The translations under genes were made by a program, and so were the position numbers. 32,578 nucleotides of DNA, taken from NCBI GenBank assembly GCA_022788065.1, contig JALEWG010000217.1:1-32578 (forward strand), given 5' to 3'. Source of the stretch: Lachnospiraceae bacterium (lineage in GTDB: Bacteria; Bacillota; Clostridia; Lachnospirales; Lachnospiraceae). Positions 7,882 to 16,658 of the stretch are shown one piece after another (position 1 is the first letter of the stretch; each line of letters opens with the position of its first letter). The notes below the pieces were generated by a model, which worked only from the letters and a program-made list of their open reading frames with translations, did no database searches and was not told the origin of the DNA.

Positions 7882-8716
7882 TCCAATCAGGCCCCGCATC
7901 CTTCAAATCCGTAATCACAAGAACTTCCTGAAGCCGGTCAAACTGCGCCACCGGGATCACATATCCCGATTTCGTAAGATTATCGCTGTAATCTACCGTG
8001 ATTCCCGTCGCGTATCCGATCAGGATCCCGGGGAGGAATTTTCCGCTGATATTGGAGGTGACAATCATGTCCCCGTCCTTGATATCGTCGTCCTTTTCCA
8101 TGTACCCCAGTCTGAGCCTTCCCTCGTTAAAAAGCTTCAGATCTCCGGAAACGATGCACGTATCACAGGACTGCTGCGCCATGGCGCTGACCTGGCTCGA
8201 ATCGTCGATAATGGAGCGGACCGTCGCATAATTGGCTCCCACGTCCGTAACGATTCCCACCAGACCGCCGCCGGCGATGACATTCATATTTTCCCGGATT
8301 CCATCATCCGCTCCCTTGTCGATCCGGAATACGGAAAACCAGGAGCCGGATTCCTTGGCGATAATGCGCGCACCCACCTTGTTATACTGCATATATTGGG
8401 TATCCAGCTCGTAGAGATCTCTGAGCCGCTCTAACTCCAGCTGTTCCGCGCGCAGTCGCGTATTTTCCTCCGTCAGTTCATCGACGCGTGCCTTTAACTG
8501 TTCATTCTCCGCCAGTGCGCTCTTCAGCTTTTTCATGCTGCTTACTTCTTTGTAAATACTTCCGCCGACAGCATTGACGCCGGACTGGACAGGCACGAGT
8601 ACGTACCCGACCGCGTTCCGAAGCGGATTTAACAGGCTTCCTTTTAAGGATGTGATACCGATCAGGCAGATGCACAAAATTGACAAACCAATCAAAAAGT
8701 ATCTGGTATTTTTCAT
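7874..8716 (-). CDS. mreC: Rod shape-determining protein MreC
   Basis: MreC is an extracytoplasmic scaffold that activates the PBP2-RodA synthase. Its 280 residues show an N-terminal membrane anchor (about 6-23), a coiled coil (about 65-100, rich in Glu, Leu and Lys around ALAENEQLKARVDELTEEN) and the two beta domains of the family, with GLVGIVTDVG and SNISGKFLPGILIG. The ATG lies two bases beyond the radC stop, with GGGGA 11 bases upstream. In Bacillus and most clostridia mreB precedes mreC directly, but no mreB is present here. Confidence 0.95.
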   Translation of the reverse strand: MKNTRYFLIGLSILCICLIGITSLKGSLLNPLRNAVGYVLVPVQSGVNAVGGSIYKEVSSMKKLKSALAENEQLKARVDELTEENTRLRAEQLELERLRDLYELDTQYMQYNKVGARIIAKESGSWFSVFRIDKGADDGIRENMNVIAGGGLVGIVTDVGANYATVRSIIDDSSQVSAMAQQSCDTCIVSGDLKLFNEGRLRLGYMEKDDDIKDGDMIVTSNISGKFLPGILIGYATGITVDYSDNLTKSGYVIPVAQFDRLQEVLVITDLKDAGPDWNE

Positions 8717-8718
8717 CG

Positions 8719-9420
8719 TTACAAAATTCCCCGTTCTTTCAGGCTCACATAGGAAGAATCTCCTATAATAATATGGTCTAACAATGGGATTCCCATCAGT
8801 TTTCCGGCCTCCTCCACCCTTTTCGTGAACAGACAGTCCTCACGGCTGGGCTCCGGATCGCCGCTGGGGTGATTATGGAGAAGCAGGATCCCCGCACCAC
8901 GGTAGCGGAGCGCTTCGATAAACAGTTCCCTCGGTGTCGCAAGCGATGCATTGACAGTTCCTTTGGAAATATCCACGTCCTTCATCAGGACATTTTTCGT
9001 ATTCAGGATCAGCATTTTCAGATTTTCCTGCTCCTTGTGGCGCATTTCCTCCATAAAGTACTCGGCAACGGAGGCAGGATGACTGCAGACGAATGCGCGG
9101 TCACTTCTGGCCGATTTCCAGATCCGCCTGGACAGCTCCGCAATGCAGGACAGCTGGACGGCCTTCACATTGCCGATCCCCCGGATCGTCCTGTAGTCCT
9201 CCAGCGTGTGATGAAGAAGGCCGGGAAGTCCCGGAGGATTTCCCAGCTTGAGTATCTCTTCCGCAAGGTCTCTCGCGGACGTATCTTTGGTTCCCGTGCG
9301 GAGGATCACAGCGAGAAGCTCCGCATCGGACAGACTTTCGGCGCCGCGCTCCATGACCTTCTCATAAGGTCTCTCGGAAGCCGGAAGTGTTTTCATTGTT
9401 TTTGTTGTTACCTTTTCCAT
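8719..9420 (-). CDS. radC: RadC-family JAB/MPN-domain protein
   Basis: The protein has an N-terminal helix-hairpin-helix-like region (around TIRGIGNVKAVQL) and a C-terminal JAB1/MPN metalloprotease-like domain. The metal motif reads HNHPSGDPEPSREDC, matching HxHPSGxxxPSxxD. The family was historically linked to DNA repair, but its biochemical role is unsettled. The ATG at 9420 gives 233 residues starting MEKVTTK, with an AGGTCAGG sequence upstream. A GTG at 9453 is possible but adds unconserved residues. radC beside the mre genes is the classic Firmicutes arrangement. Confidence 0.92.
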   Translation of the reverse strand: MEKVTTKTMKTLPASERPYEKVMERGAESLSDAELLAVILRTGTKDTSARDLAEEILKLGNPPGLPGLLHHTLEDYRTIRGIGNVKAVQLSCIAELSRRIWKSARSDRAFVCSHPASVAEYFMEEMRHKEQENLKMLILNTKNVLMKDVDISKGTVNASLATPRELFIEALRYRGAGILLLHNHPSGDPEPSREDCLFTKRVEEAGKLMGIPLLDHIIIGDSSYVSLKERGIL

Positions 9421-9468
9421 TTCGTACACCTGACCTTTCGGCTCTCCAGGCACCCCGTAATCCCGGTG

Positions 9469-9720
9469 TTAAATGAAATGGTATGTAAGAATGGCAATGA
9501 TGACGCCAATGATACTGGCCATGGTAATGCGGATCGTAAGTCCGAAAGTAATGACCAGAATCCCCATATTCAGGACCAGCGGGTCATTCAGTCCGAAGGA
9601 CTGGCCGAAATTCAGCCATGACAGCCCCGGAACACCCGCGGCCATCTCGCCGATGAAGCCGCCCAGAACGATTCCAGACAGCAGCATCAAAAGCAGGACC
9701 CAGGAATTCTTATTCTTCAT
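9469..9720 (-). CDS. DUF4321 membrane protein
   Basis: An 83-residue protein with two clear hydrophobic segments (about 7-28 and 48-80) separated by a short Gly- and Pro-rich loop. It resembles the DUF4321 family of small membrane proteins often found just upstream of radC or mreB in clostridia. It is the first gene of the shape cluster, directly behind the promoter at 9751-9779. Its function is unknown; context suggests an envelope role. Confidence 0.82.
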   Translation of the reverse strand: MKNKNSWVLLLMLLSGIVLGGFIGEMAAGVPGLSWLNFGQSFGLNDPLVLNMGILVITFGLTIRITMASIIGVIIAILTYHFI

Positions 9721-9750
9721 GCTCTGACCTCTTATCTCAATGTTTTCACA

Positions 9751-9779
9751 AATATACCATATTTTTCCTCAGAAAACAA
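9751..9779 (-). promoter_or_regulatory. Promoter of the shape/division cluster
   Basis: A TTGTTT -35 box (9774-9779) is followed by 17 bases and TATATT (9751-9756), with the extended -10 dinucleotide TG one base before it. It lies 31 bases ahead of the DUF4321 start. The genes behind it are closely spaced to 115, except for the minC-minD gap, so this is probably the main promoter of the cluster. Confidence 0.7.
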
Positions 9780-9828
9780 GGAAACATACGGTGCGGAACA
9801 CGGTTTCACAAAATCAGGCTGCATCCGG

Positions 9829-11109
9829 TTAAAGTCTTATGATCCCCGCATCCAGAAGCTTCTGCATGGACATTAAAATTCCGAGTTTCGCGTGATACCA
9901 GGTCAGTCCTCCCTGAAAATAAACGGCATAGGGAGGCTTGATGGGCGCGTCCGCGGAAAGCTCGATCGAAGAGCCCTGGACGAACGCTCCGGCCGCCATA
10001 ATGACGTCGGAATCGTATCCCGGCATCGCCCACGGCTCCGGCGTTACAAAGCTGTCTACAGGCGCTGCGGCCTGAATTCCCTCGCAGAATCGGATCACAC
10101 CCTCCGGTGTTCCAAAGGTAATTGCCTGGATGATGTCGTGGCGGCTTTCTGTTCCGTTGGGAACGACCTCAAATCCCAGTCTCTCGTACACATTCGCCGC
10201 AAAGATCGCGCCTTTTAACGCGGAAGCGACCACGGTCGGAGCTAAGAACAGTCCCTGGTACAGAGACTGGCTCACGCCCAGCGTCGCACCGACTTCCTTG
10301 CCCAGTCCCGGCGCAGTCAGGCGGTATGCTGCCCGTTCCACACAGTCTCTCCGGCCGACAATATATCCGCCGATGGGCGCCAGTCCACCGCCCGGATTCT
10401 TGATAAGGGATCCGACGATCATGTCGGCGCCCACATCTGTCGGCTCGATGGTCTCCACAAATTCACCGTAGCAGTTGTCTACCATACAGATCACATCCGG
10501 TTTGATGTTCTTTATAAAGGCGATCACTTCTCCGATCTTCTTTACGGAAAGCGTCGGTCTCGTGTCATATCCCTTGGACCGCTGAATCTCAATAAGCTTT
10601 GTCCGCTCATTGATCGCTTTCCGGATGTTTTCATAGTCGAACTCACCGTTTTCCAGGAGATCCACCTGACGGTAGGTGATCCCGAATTCTTTCAGCGATC
10701 CGACAGATTCCCGGATTCCGATCACCTCCTCCAGCGTATCATACGGTTTTCCCACCGGAGACAGGATCTCATCTCCCGGACGGAGATTTCCGGAAAGCGC
10801 CACAGTCAGCGCGTGCGTGCCGGAGATCAGCTGCGGTCTCACAAGCGCATCCTCACCGTGAAATGCTTTCGCGTACACCTCCTCCAATGTGTCGCGTCCC
10901 AGATCGTTATATCCGTAGCCGGTGGTGGCAGCAAAATGAATGTCGCTGACACGCGCCTCCTGCATTGCCTTAATGACTTTTAACTGATTGCACTCCGCAA
11001 CCTGATCGATGGCCTGAAAGCGCTCCTTCAGGGAATCTTCCACTTCTTTTGCAAACTGAAGAACCGGCCCGGATATTCCGAGCTGTCCGTACATCTCTGT
11101 TAATTCCAT
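9829..11109 (-). CDS. ynbB: PLP-dependent methionine gamma-lyase-like / aluminium-resistance family protein
   Basis: A fold-type I PLP enzyme of about 426 residues related to cystathionine/methionine gamma-lyases and annotated in many Firmicutes as aluminium resistance protein (YnbB). Visible features are the cofactor-binding SGTHALTVAL stretch, the Asp in CMVDNCYGEF and the Schiff-base lysine in SLIKNPGGG. Its true substrate is not established. The ATG at 11109 follows AAGGAG at six bases spacing, much better than the ATG at 11133, which would overlap miaA. It is the last gene of the mismatch-repair/tRNA-modification operon, directly after miaA as in many clostridia. Confidence 0.9.
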   Translation of the reverse strand: MELTEMYGQLGISGPVLQFAKEVEDSLKERFQAIDQVAECNQLKVIKAMQEARVSDIHFAATTGYGYNDLGRDTLEEVYAKAFHGEDALVRPQLISGTHALTVALSGNLRPGDEILSPVGKPYDTLEEVIGIRESVGSLKEFGITYRQVDLLENGEFDYENIRKAINERTKLIEIQRSKGYDTRPTLSVKKIGEVIAFIKNIKPDVICMVDNCYGEFVETIEPTDVGADMIVGSLIKNPGGGLAPIGGYIVGRRDCVERAAYRLTAPGLGKEVGATLGVSQSLYQGLFLAPTVVASALKGAIFAANVYERLGFEVVPNGTESRHDIIQAITFGTPEGVIRFCEGIQAAAPVDSFVTPEPWAMPGYDSDVIMAAGAFVQGSSIELSADAPIKPPYAVYFQGGLTWYHAKLGILMSMQKLLDAGIIRL

Positions 11110-11119
11110 GTTCTGCTCC

Positions 11120-12085
11120 TTATTCTGATTCATTCTTTCGTACCGGGATTCCTCTGGCTTCCAGATCCTTTATCATCCATTCCAGAATCCGCTCCCGATC
11201 AAACGCAAACGTCTCCTGATCCACCCAGGTCACATCCTTTTCCCGCTTGAACCAGGTCAGCTGCCGTTTCGCAAAATGTCTTGTATCCCGTTTTAAAATA
11301 TAGATCGCTTCCTCCAGGCTCAGTTCTCCGCCCAGATAATCCAGGATCTCCTTGTATCCCAGTCCCTGCATGGACACCATGTCTCTGGTGCAGCCCATGG
11401 TCTTTAATGCCCGGACCTCATCCACAAGACCTTCCTCCACCATCCGGTCCACACGCTCCTCGATCCGCGCGTAGAGACGCGCCCGTTCCATGTTGAGGAC
11501 ATAATACGCAAAGCAGTACGGAGATTCCTTCGCCCGCTCTTCCTCGTTATGTTCGGAGATCCGTTTCCCGGTCTTCTCATAAAATTCCAGCGCACGAATC
11601 ACACGCTTTACATTGTTGGCATGGATTGCCTCCGCAGACGCGGGATCAACCTGAGAAAGAAGCCGGTGAAGCGCCTCAGGTCCTTCCAGGGACGCCATAT
11701 TCTCAAGCTTATGCCGGTATTCCATATCACCATCGTCTTCTGTAAAATCAATATCATAAAGGAGCGCCTGGATGTAGAACCCGGTCCCGCCTGCCACAAT
11801 GGGGATATGGCCGTTGGCATAGATGGTTTCCACGGCTTCCTTCGCCATCTGTTTAAATACCACCACATTGAAAGCGTCCCGGGGCTCCAGCACATCGATC
11901 AGATAATGCGGCACTCCGTCCATTTCCTCTTTCGTCACCTTGGCGGAACCCACGTCCATGTGGCGGTACACCTGCATGGAGTCGGCGCTGATGATCTCGC
12001 CGCCGATCCGTTTCGCAAGCGCCACCGAGAGCGCCGTTTTGCCCGACGCCGTGGGCCCCGTCAGAATAATCAAAGGCTTTTTCAT
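11120..12085 (-). CDS. miaA: tRNA dimethylallyltransferase MiaA
   Basis: MiaA adds a dimethylallyl group to N6 of A37 in tRNAs that read UNN codons. The 321 residues start with the P-loop GPTASGKT, followed by the substrate-binding ISADSMQVYR, GGTGFY and the C-terminal DTRHFAKRQLTWFKR motif, all typical. The ATG overlaps the mutL stop by one base (TAATG). The next enzyme acting on the same nucleotide, MiaB, is encoded at the head of this operon. The mutL-miaA order is widely conserved. Confidence 0.97.
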   Translation of the reverse strand: MKKPLIILTGPTASGKTALSVALAKRIGGEIISADSMQVYRHMDVGSAKVTKEEMDGVPHYLIDVLEPRDAFNVVVFKQMAKEAVETIYANGHIPIVAGGTGFYIQALLYDIDFTEDDGDMEYRHKLENMASLEGPEALHRLLSQVDPASAEAIHANNVKRVIRALEFYEKTGKRISEHNEEERAKESPYCFAYYVLNMERARLYARIEERVDRMVEEGLVDEVRALKTMGCTRDMVSMQGLGYKEILDYLGGELSLEEAIYILKRDTRHFAKRQLTWFKREKDVTWVDQETFAFDRERILEWMIKDLEARGIPVRKNESE

Positions 12086-13974
12086 TACACGATCCTCTTA
12101 AATTTCTTCTCCATCTCATATTTGCTGATAGAGATGATGGTCGGCCGTCCATGGGGGCAGGCGTAGGGATTGTCCAGCTTTAACAGCTGGTCGATCAGCT
12201 CATTGGCCTCCCTCTCTGAGAGCCGGCTGTTCCCTTTCACCGCTGCCTTGCAGGACATGGACGCGATCCTGTCATAGACAGCTTCCGGGCCGGTACCTGT
12301 ATTGTCCTCATTGAGCCCGTCAAGGAGCTCCAGCAGAAGATCCTTTTTCGCCAGCGAGAACAGATTGTCGGGGACCGCCCGTACCGCATACTCATTTCCT
12401 CCGAAATGTTCGATCTCAAATCCGATATCCGTGAACACATTCATATGGCGCTTCAGAAGCTCCTCCTCCTGCATGGAGAGCGTCAGGATGATCGGAGGAC
12501 TGATAAACTGGGAGGTATATTCTCTGGATTTCAGAGAAGCAAAGTTCTTTTCGAACAGTACTTTCTCGTGAGCCGCATGCTGGTCAATAATATAAAGATT
12601 CTCATGGTATTCCACCAGCCAGTAAGTATCAAATACCTGACCGATCAGCCGGTGGCTGTATCTGGCTTTTTCCGAGAGCAGCCGGTCATCAAACATTTCC
12701 ATCTGTATCGGCATCTCTTTTTGTACCGGCGTTTTCTTCTCTTCCGGGAGTGAAACCGGTTTCTCCGCCGTAGCCGATGGCATTGGATTCCCGTATGGTT
12801 TCCGTTCTTCCCGGATCCCCAGTGTCTCCTTACGCCTTACCTCAAACGGTTCAGGGCGCGGTTCCGTCTGTCCCGGTGCTCCTGACAGTTTTGGAGGCTC
12901 CGGCCGCTTCGGAAGTTCCGTCGTCTTCGGAGGCTCTTCCTGATTCGCCGGCTCCGCCTGTTTCGGAAGTTCCGCCTGAGGGATCAGCTCACGTCCCGAC
13001 AGCGCTTCGGCGACCGCATCATGGACCACGCGGTACATGGTCTCTCCATCCTTAAACCGCAGTTCCATTTTGGACGGGTGAACGTTGACGTCGATGTACT
13101 CGGGCTCCACACAGAAGTGGAGCATGGTAAACGGATATTTGTGCTGCATCATGAAGCTTTTATACCCGTCCTCGATCGCCTTCGAAATCAGGCTGCTCTT
13201 AATGTAGCGCCCGTTGATAAAATAGTTCTCGAAATTCCGGTTGCTTCTGGCGATCACCGGCTTGCCGATGAATCCGTCTATGGTAACCATCTCCTGCTCC
13301 ACATGGATTGGGATCAGGTTCGCCGCGATCTCCCGACCGTATATCGTATAGATGATATCCTTCAGATTGTGGTTGCCGGATGTGTGCAGCTTTGACTGGC
13401 CGTTCATGATCAGACGCACGGATATTTCCGGATGGGACAGAGCGATCTTCTCTACCAGATCAGCCACATGGGCGCCCTCTGTGGCGGCTGTCTTTAAAAA
13501 TTTCCGTCTTGCCGGCGTATTGAAGAAAAGATTTCTGGAGATAAATGTGGTTCCGTCGGGAGCCCCCACTTCCTCCAGTCCTTTCTCCTTTCCTCCCTCG
13601 ATCCGGTAGCGGGAACCGGAAAGCGCGGACGGCGTCTTGGTGATCAGTTCCACCTGAGAAACAGCTGCAATACTGGAAAGCGCCTCACCGCGGAAGCCCA
13701 GGGAAGATACCGTGAGAAGATCCTCCGCCGAACGGATCTTGCTGGTCGAATGGCGTAAAAATGCCAGCGGAAGCTCATCCTTCGGAATTCCGCATCCGTT
13801 GTCCGTGATCCGGATAAATCCGATCCCGCCCTCGCGGATCTCAGCAGTCACAGCCGTCGCACCCGCGTCGATCGCGTTTTCCATCAGCTCCTTCACCACG
13901 GAAGCCGGGCGCTCCACGACCTCTCCCGCAGCGATCTGATTGATCGTATTCTGATCCAGTACCTGAATCGACAT
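12085..13974 (-). CDS. mutL: DNA mismatch repair protein MutL (endonuclease type)
   Basis: MutL links mismatch recognition by MutS to strand removal. The N-terminal GHKL ATPase domain shows ENAIDAGA, DNGCGI and GFRGEAL. The C-terminal domain holds DQHAAHEKVLFE (464-475) and CPHGRP (606-611), the metal-binding motifs of MutL proteins with nicking activity, expected in a bacterium without MutH. The two domains are joined by a linker of about 90 residues (336-423), Pro/Glu/Lys-rich in its first half. Just after it lies QMEMF (424-428), which resembles a sliding-clamp-binding motif. The ATG has GGAGGGG upstream and follows mutS by 15 bases. Confidence 0.97.
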   Translation of the reverse strand: MSIQVLDQNTINQIAAGEVVERPASVVKELMENAIDAGATAVTAEIREGGIGFIRITDNGCGIPKDELPLAFLRHSTSKIRSAEDLLTVSSLGFRGEALSSIAAVSQVELITKTPSALSGSRYRIEGGKEKGLEEVGAPDGTTFISRNLFFNTPARRKFLKTAATEGAHVADLVEKIALSHPEISVRLIMNGQSKLHTSGNHNLKDIIYTIYGREIAANLIPIHVEQEMVTIDGFIGKPVIARSNRNFENYFINGRYIKSSLISKAIEDGYKSFMMQHKYPFTMLHFCVEPEYIDVNVHPSKMELRFKDGETMYRVVHDAVAEALSGRELIPQAELPKQAEPANQEEPPKTTELPKRPEPPKLSGAPGQTEPRPEPFEVRRKETLGIREERKPYGNPMPSATAEKPVSLPEEKKTPVQKEMPIQMEMFDDRLLSEKARYSHRLIGQVFDTYWLVEYHENLYIIDQHAAHEKVLFEKNFASLKSREYTSQFISPPIILTLSMQEEELLKRHMNVFTDIGFEIEHFGGNEYAVRAVPDNLFSLAKKDLLLELLDGLNEDNTGTGPEAVYDRIASMSCKAAVKGNSRLSEREANELIDQLLKLDNPYACPHGRPTIISISKYEMEKKFKRIV

Positions 13975-13989
13975 AAAGATCCCCTCCTG

Positions 13990-16644
13990 TTACTGCCACC
14001 TGTTTTTCAGTTTTGTCTGAAGCCGGTAAAGCGTATTCAGTGCGTCAATGGGCGTCATGGTCGAAAGCTCCAGTTCACCGAGTTCGCGGATGATATCATC
14101 ATCCCGCACTGTATCAAAAATGGACAGCTGGTTTAAATCCACCTCATCCGGTTTTGCCACTGCCTTGTGCTGCGATACATTGGAGGACATTTCCGCGATC
14201 TTTTTCGCATGCGCCGTGATGTCGGCGTTCGTAAGTTCCTCCACCAGTTCCTTCGCCCTGCGGATCACTGACTCCGGGACGCCTGCAAGCTTTGCCACCT
14301 GAATTCCGTAGCTCTTGTCGGCTCCTCCCCGCACGATCTTTCTCAGGAACACAATGTCATCTCCCTGTTCCTTGACGGCAATGCAGTAGTTGTTGACGCC
14401 GTTAATGGTTCCCTCCAGCTCGGTCAGTTCATGGTAATGGGTCGCGAACAGTGTCTTAGCTCCCAGAAGCTTCGGGTTGCTGATGTGCTCGATTACGGCC
14501 CAGGCGATGGAGAGTCCGTCAAAGGTGCTGGTTCCGCGCCCGATCTCGTCAAGGACGAGCAGGCTGTTTTTTGTGGCGTTCCGCAGGATATTGGCCACCT
14601 CGGTCATCTCCACCATAAAGGTACTCTGGCCGGAAGCCAGGTCATCGGATGCGCCGACACGGGTAAAGATCCGGTCGCAGATTCCGATATTTGCCTCATC
14701 CGCAGGCACAAAGCTTCCGATCTGTGCCATGAGGACGATCAGGGCCGTCTGACGCATATAGGTGGATTTTCCTGCCATATTTGGTCCGGTGATGACCGAG
14801 ATCCGGTTCTTGCCGTTGTCCAGATACGTGTCATTGGCCACGAACAGATCGTCGCGGATCATTTTCTCCACCACCGGATGCCTTCCGTTTTTGATGTTGA
14901 TAAGCCCACGCTCGTTGATCTTCGGTTTTGTATAGTTATTGCGCATGGCAACGGACGAGAGGGAGGCAAACACATCAATACCTGCAATGGCTTTGGCCGT
15001 GCTCTGAATCCGTAAGACCTCCGCCGCCACCCGGTCACGCACTTCACAGAACAGATCGTATTCCAGTGTATACAGACGGTCCTCCGCGCCCATGATCACA
15101 TCCTCCAGTTCCTTTAGCCGGTCGGTGGTGTAGCGCTCCGCGTTGGTTAACGTCTGTTTTCTTATGAAATAATCCGGCACCAGCTCCTTAAAGGAATTGG
15201 TCACCTCGAAATAATATCCGAATACCTTGTTGAATTTGATCTTCAGGTTCTTGATTCCCGTCTTTTCCCGTTCCTCGGCCTCCAGATCGGCAAGCCAGCC
15301 TTTTCCTTCCGTCTTCGCGTGCCGGTACTTGTCCGCCTCCTCACTGTATCCGTCCTTAATGATATTTCCCTCCCGGACCGTGATCGGCGGATCTTCCACG
15401 ATGGCCCGGTCGATCAGATCATAGAGATCCTCCAGCGTGTCCAGATCCCCGTTTATCCCCTTTAACAGGTCGCAGGAAAATTCCGTGAGGATCCGGCTGA
15501 TATGCGGCAGCATGGCAAGCGAATTCTTGAATGCCAGCAGATCCCTCGGGTTCGCTGTCCGGTAACTGATGCGCCCCATCAGGCGCTCCAGATCATAGAT
15601 GGAGTTCAGATATTCCCGGATCTCCTCCCTGGAGATATAATTCATATTCAGCTCTTCCACCGCAGCCTGGCGTCTTTCGATCTCCGCTTTCGATACCAGA
15701 GGCTGCTCGATGAAGCTCCTCAGCATTCTGGCGCCCATGGCAGTCTTTGTCCGGTCCAACACCCACAGAAGTGAGCCCCGTTTCTGCTTTTCCCGAAGTG
15801 TCTCCACAAGCTCCAGGTTTCTTCTCGTAGAAGTATCGATCATCATAAACTGACCTGAGGTGTACGGCGTCAGCTTTGTCAGCTGTGAAAGATCATTCTT
15901 CTGCGTTTCATAGAGATACTGCAGAACACAGCCGCAGGCGATCACGCCGTTTTCATAGTCGGCAAGTCCCAGTCCCTCCAGACTCAGGACTTTAAAATGC
16001 TCCTTCAGTACGTTCCGACAGATATCGTCAGAAAAGAACCTGCTTTCCAGAGCTGTGACTGCCAGGTGGTACTTTTCTTTCAGTTCCTCCATATTGATGC
16101 CCGACATATAGAGCGCTTCATTGCAGACCAGCTCAGACGGTGTGAATTTATTGATTTCATCGAGAAGCGCCCGTTCCGAGGAAACCTCGGTAACAAAAAA
16201 ATCGCCGGTCGTTATATCGACCGTCGCTATCCCATAGTTATTCCCTGTATAAACAACTGACATCAGGTAGTTGTTTTTTGTCTCGTCAAGCGCCTGCGCG
16301 CTGGTGATCGTGCCGGGCGTCACCACCCGGATCACCTCCCGCTTCACCAGTCCCTTGGCAAGCTTCGGGTCCTCCATCTGCTCGGCAATAGCCACCTTAT
16401 ATCCCTTCTGGACCAGGCGGCTTAAATATCCCTCAACAGCATGATAAGGAACGCCACACATCGGTGCGCGTTCCTCCATGCCGCAGTCTTTTCCTGTCAG
16501 TGTAAGTTCCAGTTCCCGGGAGGCGGTTTTCGCATCCTCAAAGAACATCTCATAAAAGTCCCCGAGACGATAAAACAGAATACAATCCGGATACTGTTTT
16601 TTCGTCTCAAGGTAGTGTGTCATCATAGGTGATAATTGTGCCAC
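13990..16644 (-). CDS. mutS: DNA mismatch repair protein MutS
   Basis: MutS recognises mispairs and small loops and uses ATP to form a sliding clamp. The 884 residues are full length: the mismatch-contacting FYEMF motif near the N-terminus, the P-loop GPNMAGKST (620-628), the DEIGRGTSTFDG Walker B/signature region and a C-terminal helical segment. QLSIF (839-843) closely matches the DNA polymerase beta-clamp-binding motif seen in B. subtilis MutS. The start is GTG with GAGAGGG six bases upstream. It lies 14 bases after the L,D-transpeptidase gene and precedes mutL. Confidence 0.97.
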   Translation of the reverse strand: MAQLSPMMTHYLETKKQYPDCILFYRLGDFYEMFFEDAKTASRELELTLTGKDCGMEERAPMCGVPYHAVEGYLSRLVQKGYKVAIAEQMEDPKLAKGLVKREVIRVVTPGTITSAQALDETKNNYLMSVVYTGNNYGIATVDITTGDFFVTEVSSERALLDEINKFTPSELVCNEALYMSGINMEELKEKYHLAVTALESRFFSDDICRNVLKEHFKVLSLEGLGLADYENGVIACGCVLQYLYETQKNDLSQLTKLTPYTSGQFMMIDTSTRRNLELVETLREKQKRGSLLWVLDRTKTAMGARMLRSFIEQPLVSKAEIERRQAAVEELNMNYISREEIREYLNSIYDLERLMGRISYRTANPRDLLAFKNSLAMLPHISRILTEFSCDLLKGINGDLDTLEDLYDLIDRAIVEDPPITVREGNIIKDGYSEEADKYRHAKTEGKGWLADLEAEEREKTGIKNLKIKFNKVFGYYFEVTNSFKELVPDYFIRKQTLTNAERYTTDRLKELEDVIMGAEDRLYTLEYDLFCEVRDRVAAEVLRIQSTAKAIAGIDVFASLSSVAMRNNYTKPKINERGLINIKNGRHPVVEKMIRDDLFVANDTYLDNGKNRISVITGPNMAGKSTYMRQTALIVLMAQIGSFVPADEANIGICDRIFTRVGASDDLASGQSTFMVEMTEVANILRNATKNSLLVLDEIGRGTSTFDGLSIAWAVIEHISNPKLLGAKTLFATHYHELTELEGTINGVNNYCIAVKEQGDDIVFLRKIVRGGADKSYGIQVAKLAGVPESVIRRAKELVEELTNADITAHAKKIAEMSSNVSQHKAVAKPDEVDLNQLSIFDTVRDDDIIRELGELELSTMTPIDALNTLYRLQTKLKNRWQ

Positions 16645-16658
16645 TCGTTTCCCTCTCT

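Noticed and set aside
7619..8434. Plus-strand open frame of 271 codons opposite mreD and mreC
   Set aside because: It spans two well-supported minus-strand genes and their junction, with no recognisable motif; treated as a shadow.
9757..9828. Terminator after the ynbB-like gene
   Set aside because: GTG/CAC and CGG-type short pairings can be drawn, but no stable stem with a following U-run exists. How the upstream operon ends is not visible.
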